A stretch of DNA of 64,000 nucleotides, taken from assembly GCA_949316495.1 (NCBI GenBank), contig OX439012.1, positions 31,763,927 through 31,827,926 on the forward strand. The letters are read 5' to 3'. Origin of the DNA: Amphiduros pacificus (taxonomy: Eukaryota > Annelida > Polychaeta > Phyllodocida > Hesionidae). Position numbers and translations under genes: made by a program. Below the pieces are notes generated by a model that saw only the letters and a list, made by a program, of their open reading frames with translations, made no database searches and was not told the DNA's origin. Positions 45,201-48,985 of the stretch are shown here, piece after piece (position 1 is the first letter of the stretch; each line of letters starts with the position of its first letter).

Positions 45201-47616
45201 AACTATAATGTTTTTCCTAAGCTGATCGGTTAATCCATTCTCTATCAAGATGTTTTCTTTTCTACAGCAATGTTATTTTTGATATCCAAGCAGAAATGTA
45301 GCAAACATCTTTAACGATCCTCAGGCTCTGCCAGGTTTTTTCATGGGTGTGTTTTTCAGCACTGTCGGGGGCTCAAAAATAACATTTTACCCACTTAAAA
45401 TGAATCATGGAATGGAGTAAGTTTTAACCTCAAACTCTGAATGCTCAGCTTTTGACTCCAAAAATTCCCATTAACAACATGGGCAAATTTCAATGATATG
45501 GATTAAAAACATATAAATAAACCCAAGCAAAATCTTTAGAACAGTAGCAAAACATCAGAAGTTGCAGACACTTTGATGGTCTCTAGATTTCACCTCAGGT
45601 GATCTTGCTACCACAAGAGACAGCTGACATCGGATGCCACATATTGCTTGACACAGTAAATACAACCATGTCAGGATGGCACCCTAAACAAGCAGACATT
45701 TCTTTGTGGACAAAGTGCAGTATTTGTTCTCTTATTGTCAGCATTATACTGACTTGTGGCTGTCACAACAATCCACAGAAAACTGACCAAATATATGTTA
45801 GACTCGTGACTTGTCAGGCAAGCTAATTTCTGATATTGAAATTATCGCCATATTGATCACTATTCTGCAAGTGTATATAGAAGGATTTGCCCCTATCAAT
45901 ATTTGCATATATGTCTTGGCATTCTGCTCAAAGTACTAGGTGCTTGAGAAGATTGGCCTGCATTTGCTAGATACATAGTATAACTGATCACCTGCTTGAT
46001 ACACAGCTCAGCTGGTCTACACCTGCTTGATACACAGCTCAGCTGGTCTACACCTGCTTGATACACAGCTCAGCTGGTCTACACCTGCTTGATACACAGC
46101 TCAGCTGGTCTACATCTGCATGATACACAGCTCAGTTGGTCTACACCTGCTTGATACATAGCTCAGCTGGTCTACACCTGCTTGATACACAGCTCAGTTG
46201 GTCTACACCTGCTTGATACATAGCTCAGCTGGTCTACATCTGCTTGATACACAGCTCAGCTGGTCTACACCTGCTTGATACATAGCTCAGCTGGTCTACA
46301 TCTGCATGATACACAGCTCAGCTGGTCTACACCTGCTTGATACATAGCTCAGCTGGTCTACATCTGCTTGATACACAGCTCAGCTGGTCTACACCTGCTT
46401 GATACACAGCTCAGCTGGTCTACACCTGCTTGATACATAGCTCAGCTGGTCTACATCTGCATGATACATAGCTCAGCTGGTCTACATCTGCATGATACAC
46501 AGCTCAGTTGGTCTACACCTGCTTGATACATAGCTCAGCTGGTCTACACCTGCTTGATACACAGCTCAGTTGGTCTACACCTGCTTGATACATAGCTCAG
46601 CTGGTCTACACCTGCTTGATTCATACATAGCTCAGCTGGTCTACACCTGCTTGATTCATACATAGCTCAGCTGGTTTACACCTGCTTGATACATAGCTCA
46701 GCTGGTTTACACCTGCTTGATTCATACATAGTACAGCTGGCATACACCTGTTTAATATCTAGCCCAGCCGGCCTCCACCTGCACGTACTTACACTGATAC
46801 TCTAGAATGTTAAGTACAGCACCGTCTCCACACTCATAGTGATACTGACAGGGTCATTAATAACACTTGGGTTATCTTGATGGGATGTTGTATTTACTTC
46901 ACCAACTAAAGAGGTTTACTGCTTCAGTCAGTGCACTGTTACTGTCCAATCAAAACTCAGATACAACAATAGGTCCGAGTGCGTTCCTCCATAACCGGGT
47001 CAGCACTGTGGGTATTTGATTGACACCAGTTAACTTAGTAATTAACTGGATTATAGATATTGATATTATTAAATGTTGATATTGATGTCTTTAAATTATA
47101 TCACCATCGTCATAGACTTGGACTAGATGTCAACCCATAGGGGTGCATTATTTGACGAGTTCTTGATAGTGTGCATTGGTTATATGATCAGCACTGCTTC
47201 TATCTAGCATTTTGGTGCAGATTATATATATATATTTGAATATTTTGCGCTGCTTTTTATACTTGACAAATTAAATTGCTCTTAAATATCTTCCATTGTT
47301 GCTTATGCTTGACATGTTAAAATTGAGTGCTGTGTTATCCCTATTAAATATCTCTGCTGTTGATATTTAAAATTATTTTTAGCTGTTAAAAAAATTTTCA
47401 TTGCTTTGATTAAAGTAAGTGAATGTGAGTAGCAACGTGAATCTTACCTGGAGTTTCTCCACCAGGATTCTCAATGGAACCGCTGCCGACAAAGTCCGGG
47501 CCAGAGCCAGGCTCCTGGGCTTGGTAATCCTCATCATCAATATAGGTGGCGCCACCCACATCAGGGATATCAATCGGGCTGATGTCCTGGTCTCCAAAAT
47601 CAAAATCTGACTGCTC
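128..47616 (-). CDS. HSPG2: Perlecan-like basement-membrane heparan sulfate proteoglycan, N-terminal part (22 spliced exons, partial at both ends)
   Basis: Twenty-two minus-strand exons join with GT/AG borders into one open frame of 1061 codons plus one base. Domain order is acidic Ser-Gly segment (residues 1-57), SEA domain (57-169), an unnamed beta-rich module (170-346), then 18 LDLa modules (346-1062), one per exon. Perlecan is known as a secreted proteoglycan that carries heparan sulfate on its N-terminal domain I and bridges laminin, nidogen, collagen IV and growth factors in basement membranes. The glycosaminoglycan-SEA-LDLa order is the diagnostic feature; agrin has a SEA domain but has Kazal-type follistatin modules rather than LDLa runs. 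Vertebrate perlecan has four LDLa modules, whereas fly Trol has many, so a long run fits an invertebrate. Every LDLa exon is symmetric (phase 1-1) and could be skipped without losing frame; alternative splicing is known for UNC-52 and Trol. The signal peptide, Ig, laminin and LG parts lie outside the window. Confidence 0.87.
445..1976. repeat. 30-bp minisatellite, about 50 copies (intron 17-18)
   Basis: The array is made of 30-bp units, with 33-bp variants carrying one extra codon-sized AAT from about 1003 on. An early block alternates two variants, CATTTGTG and CATTCCTG. Because units are multiples of 3 without plus-strand stops, the array reads as 518 codons of a decapeptide ([10 protein letters not shown] and variants). 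It has no splice, domain or homology support and lies antisense inside an intron, so it is not called as a gene. The remaining intron sequence (236-444, 1977-2061) is unremarkable. Confidence 0.95.
2062..2175 (-). CDS. HSPG2: Perlecan-like exon: LDLa module 17
   Basis: Exon of 114 nt, acceptor ATATTCCAG, donor TGTG|GTCCGT, phase 1-1. The core is [16 protein letters not shown] then [18 protein letters not shown], with a canonical calcium cage. The donor is a weak match to consensus (GTCCGT). A 21/26-bp minisatellite whose units contain TTTGCAG starts about 15 bp upstream of the true acceptor. Confidence 0.92.
2190..2632. repeat. 21/26-bp minisatellite upstream of the LDLa-17 acceptor
   Basis: About 20 copies of a unit built on CAGGCTGCACTGCAAAGTCA, with and without an extra AACAA. 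On the sense strand each unit contains TTGACTTTGCAG, which looks like a branch-point-plus-acceptor word. The array ends about 15 bp from the true acceptor. Confidence 0.93.
2633..3951. repeat. Intron 16-17: degenerate and recent tandem repeats
   Basis: It holds old divergent copies of an ATAATCAATCAATATTGTAT word (2847-2990), a near-perfect 39-bp array of six copies (3012-3245), and three diverged copies of a unit of about 115-120 bp starting near 3455, 3568 and 3689. A GGAGGAACTTAATCCT word is repeated twice at about 3888-3920. No coding signal is seen. Confidence 0.85.
3952..4059 (-). CDS. HSPG2: Perlecan-like exon: LDLa module 16 (variant calcium site)
   Basis: Exon of 108 nt, acceptor ACGTCAG, donor TGTG|GTTAGT, phase 1-1. 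The core is [15 protein letters not shown] then [18 protein letters not shown]. His replaces the Asp ligand. Its sequence is closest to modules 10, 11 and 18. The acceptor has a weak pyrimidine tract. Confidence 0.92.
4178..5984. repeat. 47-bp minisatellite carrying the LDLa-15 splice donor, about 35 copies
   Basis: The unit contains CCTCCGTACCAGGGCAGTTC on the plus strand, that is CCTG|GTACGGAGG on the sense strand, identical to the LDLa-15 donor. The array runs from about 4245 to the exon edge. An AT-rich flank at 4178-4243 recurs almost unchanged at 5728-5793 inside the array, so flank and units were duplicated together. Units vary in length through lost GGGCCC-type segments. Confidence 0.95.
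5984..6100 (-). CDS. HSPG2: Perlecan-like exon: LDLa module 15, donor buried in a minisatellite
   Basis: Exon of 117 nt, acceptor GTCCTTCAG, donor CCTG|GTACGG, phase 1-1. The core is [17 protein letters not shown] then [19 protein letters not shown]. It ends one Pro codon later than most sister exons because the donor lies inside the first unit of a 47-bp minisatellite. The last dozen exon bases also resemble the unit. The frame stays open past the donor to base 5862, so read-through or use of a later donor would add a repeat-coded tail. Confidence 0.9.
6393..6515 (-). CDS. HSPG2: Perlecan-like exon: LDLa module 14
   Basis: Exon of 123 nt, acceptor GACGGCAG, donor TGTG|GTGTGT, phase 1-1. The core is [18 protein letters not shown] then [18 protein letters not shown], with an intact calcium cage. 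The acceptor has a weak pyrimidine tract (GTGTGTGGGACGGCAG), so its use could be less efficient; that is inference. Confidence 0.9.
6623..6739 (-). CDS. HSPG2: Perlecan-like exon: LDLa module 13
   Basis: Exon of 117 nt, acceptor TTCTTCAG, donor TGTG|GTGTGT, phase 1-1. The core is [17 protein letters not shown] then [18 protein letters not shown]. The first Asp ligand is Asn (CNGHYDC), and SDE is replaced by EDE. The intron to module 14 is 107 bp, the shortest in this part of the gene. Confidence 0.92.
6906..7016 (-). CDS. HSPG2: Perlecan-like exon: LDLa module 12
   Basis: Exon of 111 nt, acceptor CGATGTAG, donor TGTG|GTCAGT, phase 1-1. The core is [16 protein letters not shown] then [18 protein letters not shown]. 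The usual D-G-S-D-E is T-Q-A-E-D-E, but the Asp-Glu pair that closes the calcium cage is kept. The intron to module 13 is only 166 bp. Confidence 0.92.
7017..7359 (-). other. Intron between LDLa 11 and 12
   Basis: AT-rich intron of 343 bp with no repeat, coding or RNA signal that I can see. Confidence 0.8.
7360..7476 (-). CDS. HSPG2: Perlecan-like exon: LDLa module 11 (variant calcium site)
   Basis: Exon of 117 nt, acceptor TTTTAACAG, donor TGTG|GTCAGT, phase 1-1. The core is [18 protein letters not shown] then [18 protein letters not shown]. His replaces the Asp ligand and the loop residue before the third cysteine is unusual (SRLQ). It is very similar to module 10. The flanking intron segments are AT-rich and carry nothing recognisable. 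Confidence 0.92.
7477..8300 (-). other. Intron between LDLa 10 and 11
   Basis: AT-rich intron sequence with poly-T and poly-A runs around 8200-8275. No module, tandem array or mobile element recognised. Confidence 0.75.
8301..8417 (-). CDS. HSPG2: Perlecan-like exon: LDLa module 10 (variant calcium site)
   Basis: Exon of 117 nt, acceptor TCCTCTAG, donor TGCG|GTTAGT, phase 1-1. The core is [16 protein letters not shown] then [18 protein letters not shown]. His replaces the Asp ligand. A nearer AG at 8410 would give the wrong phase, so the pyrimidine-rich acceptor at 8418-8419 was chosen. A 140-bp repeat present in three copies begins about 35 bp upstream. Confidence 0.91.
8450..8855. repeat. 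140-bp tandem repeat, three copies
   Basis: Copies start near 8457, 8597 and 8737 (period 140) and are nearly identical. They begin about 35 bp upstream of the LDLa-10 acceptor. Units are AT-rich and non-coding. Confidence 0.93.
8915..9031 (-). CDS. HSPG2: Perlecan-like exon: LDLa module 9 (variant calcium site)
   Basis: Exon of 117 nt, acceptor CTACTGTCAG, donor TGTG|GTGTGT, phase 1-1. The core is [16 protein letters not shown] then [18 protein letters not shown]. The Asp calcium ligand is His (CDRNYHC). There is no internal Met near its start, so it is easily missed by start-codon searches. It is closely similar to modules 10 and 11, which suggests local exon duplication. Confidence 0.92.
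9032..9783 (-). other. Intron between LDLa 8 and 9 with poly-A tract
   Basis: AT-rich intron. A run of about 25 A lies at 9718-9742. No target-site duplication or element body is seen beside it, so it is scored as a simple homopolymer. Confidence 0.75.
9784..9903 (-). CDS. HSPG2: Perlecan-like exon: LDLa module 8
   Basis: Exon of 120 nt, acceptor TTACCAG, donor ACAT|GTATGT. The core is [16 protein letters not shown] then [18 protein letters not shown], followed by one extra residue (Thr) before the donor. The phase-1 donor is at 9783-9782. A poly-A tract of about 25 bases lies roughly 40 bp past it on the plus strand (poly-T in the transcript). Confidence 0.92.
9904..10213 (-). other. Intron between LDLa 7 and 8
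   Basis: Unique AT-rich intron sequence of 310 bp; nothing recognised. Confidence 0.75.
10214..10336 (-). CDS. HSPG2: Perlecan-like exon: LDLa module 7
   Basis: Exon of 123 nt, acceptor CAATGCAG, donor TGCA|GTGAGT, phase 1-1. The core is [16 protein letters not shown] then [18 protein letters not shown], with a full calcium cage (TDE in place of SDE). It is preceded by a five-residue linker, SVPQA. The codon C|CA made with the previous exon gives Pro. Confidence 0.93.
10337..11036 (-). other. Intron between LDLa 6 and 7
   Basis: Unique AT-rich intron sequence of 700 bp; nothing recognised. Confidence 0.75.
11037..11156 (-). CDS. HSPG2: Perlecan-like exon: LDLa module 6 (variant calcium site)
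   Basis: Exon of 120 nt, acceptor TTGTTTCAG, donor TGTC|GTAAGT, phase 1-1. The core is [17 protein letters not shown] then [18 protein letters not shown]. The Asp expected before the fourth-to-fifth cysteine step is Gln (CDRQYQC). DE is kept. It belongs to the RCDRxY subfamily of modules 2, 6, 9, 10, 11, 16 and 18. Confidence 0.93.
11157..13420 (-). other. Large intron between LDLa 5 and 6, unique part
   Basis: Mostly unique AT-rich DNA. It contains a run of GGACCCCCTATTT words (about 12690-12785) and a cluster of hairpin-prone ATTCTTTATTTTAAGAAT words at 12870-13015. No LDLa or other exon could be found. Confidence 0.75.
13422..13570. repeat. 16-bp minisatellite, AGTAACGGTGACTGTC type
   Basis: Nine copies, the first three with AATGG and the rest with AACGG. 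It shares the GTGACT core and the 16-bp period with the large array that follows, so the two probably have a common origin. Confidence 0.9.
13690..17405. repeat. 16-bp minisatellite of 3.7 kb (AGGAATAATGACTCTC) with higher-order structure
   Basis: More than 220 units, nearly all 16 bp, differing at a few positions (AATAATG/AATAGTG/AAAAATG; CTCTC/CTCTT/CTCCC). Occasional 14-bp units read GTGACTCAGGAAT and make a perfect TGACTCA. A rare variant TTTCCGG occurs seven times, at 14329, 14935, 15159, 15589, 16019, 16737 and 16961; the spacings 606, 224, 430, 430, 718 and 224 show that blocks of units were duplicated together. Confidence 0.97.
17406..18280 (-). other. Intron 5-6, end next to LDLa 5
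   Basis: Unique AT-rich intron DNA with no recognised element. The 5' splice site of this intron is at 18280-18279. Confidence 0.7.
18281..18397 (-). CDS. HSPG2: Perlecan-like exon: LDLa module 5
   Basis: Exon of 117 nt, acceptor CCCCCTTCAG, donor TGTG|GTAAGA, phase 1-1. The core is [17 protein letters not shown] then [18 protein letters not shown], with canonical calcium ligands. The 5' half of this exon and its acceptor are repeated, decayed, in the following 210 bases (18398-18620). The next exon downstream is 7.1 kb away, across the largest array in the window. Confidence 0.93.
18398..18620 (-). pseudogene. Decayed partial duplications of the LDLa-5 exon 5' half and acceptor
   Basis: Three diverged tandem copies of the acceptor plus the first part of LDLa exon 5 lie just upstream of the real exon. 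One copy (about 18488-18550) keeps CCCCCTTCAG|CACCCCTGACAT and would read [15 protein letters not shown]; another (about 18563-18620) reads [15 protein letters not shown]; the middle one keeps only the MTCHIG part. None has the 3' half with the CDGxxDC and SDE motifs, so they are exon fragments, not modules. Confidence 0.85.
19172..19303 (-). CDS. HSPG2: Perlecan-like exon: LDLa module 4
   Basis: Exon of 132 nt, acceptor GTTATAG, donor TGTG|GTAAGT, phase 1-1. The first two bases, GT, complete the last cysteine of module 3. The core is [18 protein letters not shown] then [20 protein letters not shown]. The loop before the sixth cysteine is longer than usual (SPAD). The calcium cage residues are intact. 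A 43-bp minisatellite begins about 45 bp upstream of the acceptor. Confidence 0.93.
19345..20465. repeat. 43-bp minisatellite, about 26 near-identical copies
   Basis: The period is exactly 43 (for example unit starts 19396 and 19439). The unit includes ACCAAAGGTCAACACTACAT and ATCTCCATACTCTCCCTA. Units differ at one or two bases, so the array is young or well homogenised. It starts about 45 bp upstream of the LDLa-4 acceptor. Confidence 0.96.
20466..21543 (-). other. Intron 3-4, part next to LDLa 3
   Basis: Unique AT-rich intron sequence; no exon or mobile element recognised. Confidence 0.7.
21544..21663 (-). CDS. HSPG2: Perlecan-like exon: LDLa module 3, last Cys codon split by the intron
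   Basis: Exon of 120 nt, acceptor TTATACAG, donor AATT|GTAAGT. The core is [16 protein letters not shown] then [16 protein letters not shown]. The exon ends with the single base T, and the next exon starts GT, so the sixth cysteine exists only after splicing (T|GT). The other LDLa exons carry the sixth cysteine whole. A 77-bp tandem array upstream begins on the acceptor and repeats it. Confidence 0.92.
21662..22443. repeat. 77-79-bp tandem array that repeats the LDLa-3 acceptor, about 10 copies
   Basis: On the sense strand the units carry TGCTATGTTATGCAGGTGGT, almost the same as the true acceptor with the first exon bases (TTATACAG|GTGGT). Some units have GCGAGGTG instead and would lack the CAG. 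The array starts on the exon edge. Confidence 0.95.
22444..23307 (-). other. Intron 2-3 remainder with small tandem repeats
   Basis: It contains a 15/16-bp GGGGGCAGTTAGGAG array (about 22608-22700) and a 53-bp duplication with copies at 23188 and 23241. The rest is unique AT-rich DNA. Confidence 0.8.
23308..23427 (-). CDS. HSPG2: Perlecan-like exon: LDLa module 2 (variant calcium site)
   Basis: Exon of 120 nt, acceptor TTTTCAG, donor AGTG|GTACGT, phase 1-1. The core reads [17 protein letters not shown] then [18 protein letters not shown]. Both Asp ligands in the CDxxxDC part are Asn here (CNREYNC), the most extreme form of the variant subfamily in this gene; the SDE acidic pair is kept. Two copies of a 53-bp tandem repeat lie about 20 bp past the donor. 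Confidence 0.93.
23437..23562. repeat. 49-bp duplication upstream of the LDLa-2 acceptor
   Basis: Two copies of an ACCCTCACAAAAATACCCTC-type unit at about 23473 and 23522, with a partial third near 23455, all within about 10-130 bp of the acceptor. Confidence 0.85.
23716..23862 (-). CDS. HSPG2: Perlecan-like exon: LDLa module 1 with Thr/Pro linker
   Basis: Exon of 147 nt, acceptor ACACTAG, donor TGCA|GTGAGT, phase 1-1. It opens with a short linker, [11 protein letters not shown], that could carry O-glycans, then a six-cysteine LDLa core with [10 protein letters not shown] and [15 protein letters not shown]. The Asp, Asp, Asp-Glu set of the calcium cage is intact. LDLa modules are about 36-40-residue, disulfide-knotted, calcium-binding folds used for ligand binding. 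Confidence 0.93.
23863..24386 (-). other. Intron between the beta-rich module and LDLa 1
   Basis: Unique AT-rich intron DNA of 524 bp; nothing recognised. Confidence 0.75.
24387..24914 (-). CDS. HSPG2: Perlecan-like exon: unnamed 176-residue beta-rich extracellular module
   Basis: This 528-nt exon is the largest here. Acceptor AACTTTCAG, donor ACTG|GTAATG, both phase 1, so it is a symmetric module. I do not recognise a named family. Visible features are two cysteines (NCPSK near residue 4 and FTCDG near 33) that could pair, the segment [18 protein letters not shown], then hydrophobic strands around FVLKHRITL and [12 protein letters not shown], and a GDFLGVHY turn near residue 93. The alternating pattern suggests a beta sandwich. 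From memory, aromatic-G-x-W-R followed by G-D-x-x-G occurs in uncharacterised modules of invertebrate secreted proteins, but I cannot verify this. It sits between SEA and the first LDLa, where vertebrate perlecan has no such domain. The local composition is less AT-rich than the introns, as expected for coding DNA. Confidence 0.85.
24915..25369 (-). other. Intron between SEA and the beta-rich module, 3' part
   Basis: Unique AT-rich DNA with a short TA microsatellite near 25130-25146. Confidence 0.7.
25370..26340. repeat. 31-bp minisatellite with three palindromic hexamers per unit, about 31 copies
   Basis: The unit includes CATATGGGTACCACGTGAAC then ATGGAACATCA (or ACCA). It holds CATATG, GGTACC and CACGTG. 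Variants replace CACGTG by CACCTG or CATGTG, so every unit still has CANNTG E-box words. Two shortened units lack ATCAC. Confidence 0.96.
26341..27616 (-). other. Intron between SEA and the beta-rich module, 5' part
   Basis: Unique AT-rich DNA with a long T run followed by G (about 26911-26947) and another T run near 27539-27555. No exon recognised. Confidence 0.7.
27617..27789 (-). CDS. HSPG2: Perlecan-like exon: SEA domain, C-terminal half
   Basis: Exon of 173 nt, phase 2 in (acceptor TTTGTAG) and phase 1 out (ACAG|GTAATA). It encodes [20 protein letters not shown], then a helix with [16 protein letters not shown], and ends GFTFRPLT. Together with the preceding exon it makes a complete SEA of about 112 residues. 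The turn before the central strand reads DPSVLV, not the GSVVV-type sequence used for SEA self-cleavage, so this SEA is probably not autoproteolytic; that is inference. Confidence 0.88.
28474..29075 (-). pseudogene. Decayed coding-like fossil of unknown family inside the SEA intron
   Basis: This minus-strand stretch has protein-like composition in separate short frames, for example a 67-codon piece with [20 protein letters not shown]. It is clearly broken, in several places. I do not recognise the family: it could be an old virus-like or transposon gene, or a processed copy of a host gene. It lies between the two SEA exons and does not fit their splice phases, so it is not a SEA exon. An unrelated-looking 81-codon plus-strand frame (29105-29350) begins about 30 bp away in the opposite direction. 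Age cannot be judged beyond old. Confidence 0.45.
29387..29552 (-). CDS. HSPG2: Perlecan-like exon: SEA domain, N-terminal half
   Basis: Exon of 166 nt with acceptor TTTGCAG and donor CG|GTAATA, phase 1 in and phase 2 out. The product begins [18 protein letters not shown] and ends QQVVTILQF, the usual SEA opening of a first beta strand (RVTVNFT), a helix around residues 75-97 and a second strand. NFT is an N-glycosylation sequon. The last two bases, CG, are completed by A of the next exon to give Arg, which supports the splice choice. A phase-2 intron inside SEA breaks the otherwise uniform phase-1 pattern of the gene. Confidence 0.88.
29553..30507 (-). other. 17.9-kb intron, segment next to the SEA exon
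   Basis: Unique AT-rich intron sequence with short A runs; no element recognised. Confidence 0.7.
30508..31946. repeat. 24-bp minisatellite, about 60 copies
   Basis: The unit is of the type GAGGTGTGCAGTTTATACCA plus GGGA. Interspersed variants (CACTTTATGGCTGTGA, CATACCAGGGGGA) recur in a fixed order, showing block duplication. The units are open in several frames on both strands and give long false reading frames. Confidence 0.95.
31947..32277 (-). other. Spacer between two minisatellites
   Basis: Unique intron sequence of 331 bp with nothing recognised. Confidence 0.7.
32278..34165. repeat. 39-bp minisatellite, about 45 copies, with progenitor-like units at its left edge
   Basis: The main unit contains GCAGGTCAGCCAGGAGGAGT then GTGACATGTCCTTCTCTC. 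The left edge (32278-32420) has three diverged units with GGAGTGTGGCATGTTCTACA and TAACATTAGGCC, which look like the older form. Some units are shortened to CTCAGCCAGGAGGAG. Open frames of up to 462 codons are artefacts of the repeat. Confidence 0.95.
34166..36488 (-). other. 17.9-kb intron, longest unique segment
   Basis: This 2.3-kb stretch has no tandem array. It holds four CTCF-like cores at about 35001, 35458, 35478 and 35614. No exon or mobile element is recognised. Confidence 0.65.
36489..37366. repeat. 39-bp minisatellite rich in TGACCT, about 19 copies, with a TGACC pentamer run at its edge
   Basis: A short pentamer run (ACCTG)n at 36489-36525 is followed, after about 90 bp of unique sequence, by 39-bp units containing GACTGACCTGACCTACACTG and ACATGTGAGCCCA. 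Each unit carries two overlapping TGACCT words (AGGTCA on the sense strand). Confidence 0.95.
37926..38760. repeat. 24-26-bp minisatellite plus a 139-bp duplication
   Basis: About 24 units of the type GCGTGACTCTATTTGGTTCA plus GAATAT end at about 38515. A 139-bp segment containing GACCATATTATAGTCTGGAC is then present twice (38516 and 38655); the second copy carries two repeat units with it. Confidence 0.93.
38761..39334 (-). other. Spacer between minisatellites
   Basis: Unique AT-rich intron sequence, with a short TA run at about 38908-38918; nothing else recognised. Confidence 0.7.
39335..42306. repeat. 61-bp minisatellite of 3 kb, about 48 copies, open in all three plus frames
   Basis: The unit contains TATACACACACTGGGGGCAT then GGAGTGGTCAGCCGTTCCTA and CTCTCCCTCCCTACGTTATG. 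The period is 61 (for example 39401 and 39462). Because 61 is not a multiple of 3 and the unit has no plus-strand stop in any frame, all three frames stay open for kilobases (up to 825 codons) and cycle through the same three peptides. There is no evidence for translation. Confidence 0.97.
42307..42692 (-). other. Spacer between minisatellites
   Basis: Unique AT-rich intron sequence; nothing recognised. Confidence 0.7.
42693..43118. repeat. 62-bp tandem repeat, about seven copies
   Basis: The unit contains GAGATCTACTTGTCACGTTT then ACACCAGCAGAAGCTGTAGT. Copies alternate between ACACCAGCAG and ATACCAGCGG forms, hinting at a two-unit higher-order repeat. Confidence 0.94.
43119..43532 (-). other. 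Spacer between minisatellites
   Basis: Unique intron sequence of 414 bp; nothing recognised. Confidence 0.7.
43533..43836. repeat. 36-bp minisatellite, about eight copies
   Basis: The unit contains CCTCTGAGGCAGATGCTGAA then ATATGGGGGACCAAAA. Being a multiple of 3, it gives a repetitive open frame on both strands with no other coding support. Confidence 0.94.
43975..45010. repeat. 34-bp minisatellite, about 30 copies
   Basis: The unit contains GGCCATTGTTTAAGTCTATT then TGGTCTTGCTAAGA. Variants AGAGCCCATTG and ATGGTAAGAAGCC recur in the same order, indicating block duplication. Confidence 0.95.
45011..45984 (-). other. Spacer between minisatellites
   Basis: Unique AT-rich intron sequence of nearly 1 kb; no exon or element recognised. 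Confidence 0.7.
45985..46760. repeat. 31-bp minisatellite, about 25 copies
   Basis: The unit contains CTCAGCTGGTCTACACCTGC then TTGATACACAG, with CTGCTTGAT/CTGCATGAT and ACACAG/ACATAG variants. Units near the right edge are lengthened by TTCATACA. Each has a CAGCTG E-box word (some are CAGTTG). Confidence 0.95.
46761..47447 (-). other. 17.9-kb intron, 5' end next to the acidic exon
   Basis: Unique intron sequence. The 5' splice site GTAAGA lies at 47447-47442. Confidence 0.7.
47448..47616 (-). CDS. HSPG2: Perlecan-like exon: acidic glycosaminoglycan-attachment segment
   Basis: Exon of 169 nt, starting in phase 0 after a TTTCAG acceptor and ending in phase 1 at CCAG|GTAAGA. It encodes 56 residues beginning [11 protein letters not shown] and ending GGETP. 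It is rich in Asp and Glu and has two Ser-Gly dipeptides, in EPGSGPDF and VGSGSIE (Ser38 and Ser45), close to the acidic run IDDEDY. Acidic residues near Ser-Gly are the known context for heparan sulfate priming by xylosyltransferase, as in domain I of perlecan. The split codon G|AG gives Glu at the join to the SEA exon. This is the most upstream exon I can support. Confidence 0.85.
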
Positions 47617-47995
47617 CTGAAATGTATAAGAAAAATGTCAGAGTTGAAAAAAAGCGTTAAATTTGCAGCAGGTTGAGATATAATGATTTGTGCTGTACAT
47701 CAGGAAGACTGAGTCAGTGCTGAATATTGGTTGGACTTAGCCAGTGCTGAACATTGGGAGGAATGAGCCAGTACTGCACATGAGTATACTGAGTCAGTGC
47801 TGAACGTGTTGGGGAATATAATAATGGGATTAAAAACAAATTCAGAGTTTTGCCACAGATGAGATTGCTTGATTGTCAATAGATAGTAGATAAATGGATA
47901 TAAATTAGTATGGGATGATGGGAAGTTTATGTGGTAATTCCTGTTTCATGAAGAATGACTTTTATGCTTGACCTGCACTCCCATAATCAGTCCAG

Positions 47996-48060
<65 letters not shown>

Positions 48061-48480
48061 TCATGTATATAATGAACAAATAAAGTGGGATGGTGGGATC
48101 ATGGCAGTGACTCTCTGTTTCTATGTTTGCTTCCATTATTGAATAGTTTTACAACACAATGGGTGGGTGTGACCATGTGTATTCATATTTCACAAAATAG
48201 CTGCACAGACTTGAGAAAAATAGATCTAGAACTTGATAAACATAATAAATAACAAAACATTTAAAATGTCTTTTCACTTCAGCATATTCTATAAAAACAG
48301 CCCATTAGTTGTCTGTGAATTACTGTTAATCTCATGTTGAAATATCCTAAAACCATTCCGGCAATCTGAGGCGAGTAGAATGTCAAGTGGTTAGAATACT
48401 AGCACTGTGCCTGGAGCAAGAACGTAATCTCTACTAGTGAAGTCTATGTGGTCATGCAATAACCTGACCATATAGTTATA
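47617..48480 (-). other. Region upstream of the acidic exon with TA microsatellite
   Basis: Probable intron. It contains three or four diverged GAGTCAGTGCTGAA repeats (about 47708-47812) and a TA dinucleotide run of about 60 bp (47998-48057). The run is a microsatellite, not a TATA box. Confidence 0.75.
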
Positions 48481-48985
48481 AATGATCATGATAATGTTGA
48501 CTGATTAGTCATATGCCACAGTCATGTGTGACCAAACGTTGTAATGCAATAACCATGCATGACCTTATTTGATCATATTTATGCATGACCTTGTTAGATC
48601 CCATTCATGCATGATTCTATTTGATCCCATTCATGCATGACCTTATTTGATCCCATTCATGCATGACCTTATTTGATCACATTTATGCAAGACTTTATTT
48701 GATCCCAATTATTCATGACCTTATTTGATCATATTTATGCATGATTTTAGTTGATCCCAATTATGCATGACCTTATTTGATCACATTTATGCATGACTTT
48801 ATTTGATCCCAATTATTCATGACATTATTTGATCCCAATTATGTGTGACCTTATTTGATCACATTTATGCATGACTTTATTTGATCATGACCTTATTTGA
48901 TCCCAATTATGCATGACCTTATTTTATCAGATTTGTGCATGACCTTATTTCATCAGATTTGTGCATGACCAAATATATTTTCAGA
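48481..48985. repeat. Degenerate 25-27-bp repeat, about 16 copies
   Basis: Built on GCATGACCTTATTTGATCCC and ATTTAT. Copies are well diverged, so this is an older array than most in the window. Confidence 0.9.

Noticed and set aside
128-47616. Identity as agrin or an LDL-receptor-related receptor
   Set aside because: Agrin lacks LDLa runs. Receptor relatives have YWTD propellers and no Ser-Gly/SEA start. Perlecan order fits best, though the C-terminal parts are outside the window.
47998-48057. TATA box or promoter
   Set aside because: It is a long TA dinucleotide microsatellite; similar runs at about 60993 and 63509 show the same.
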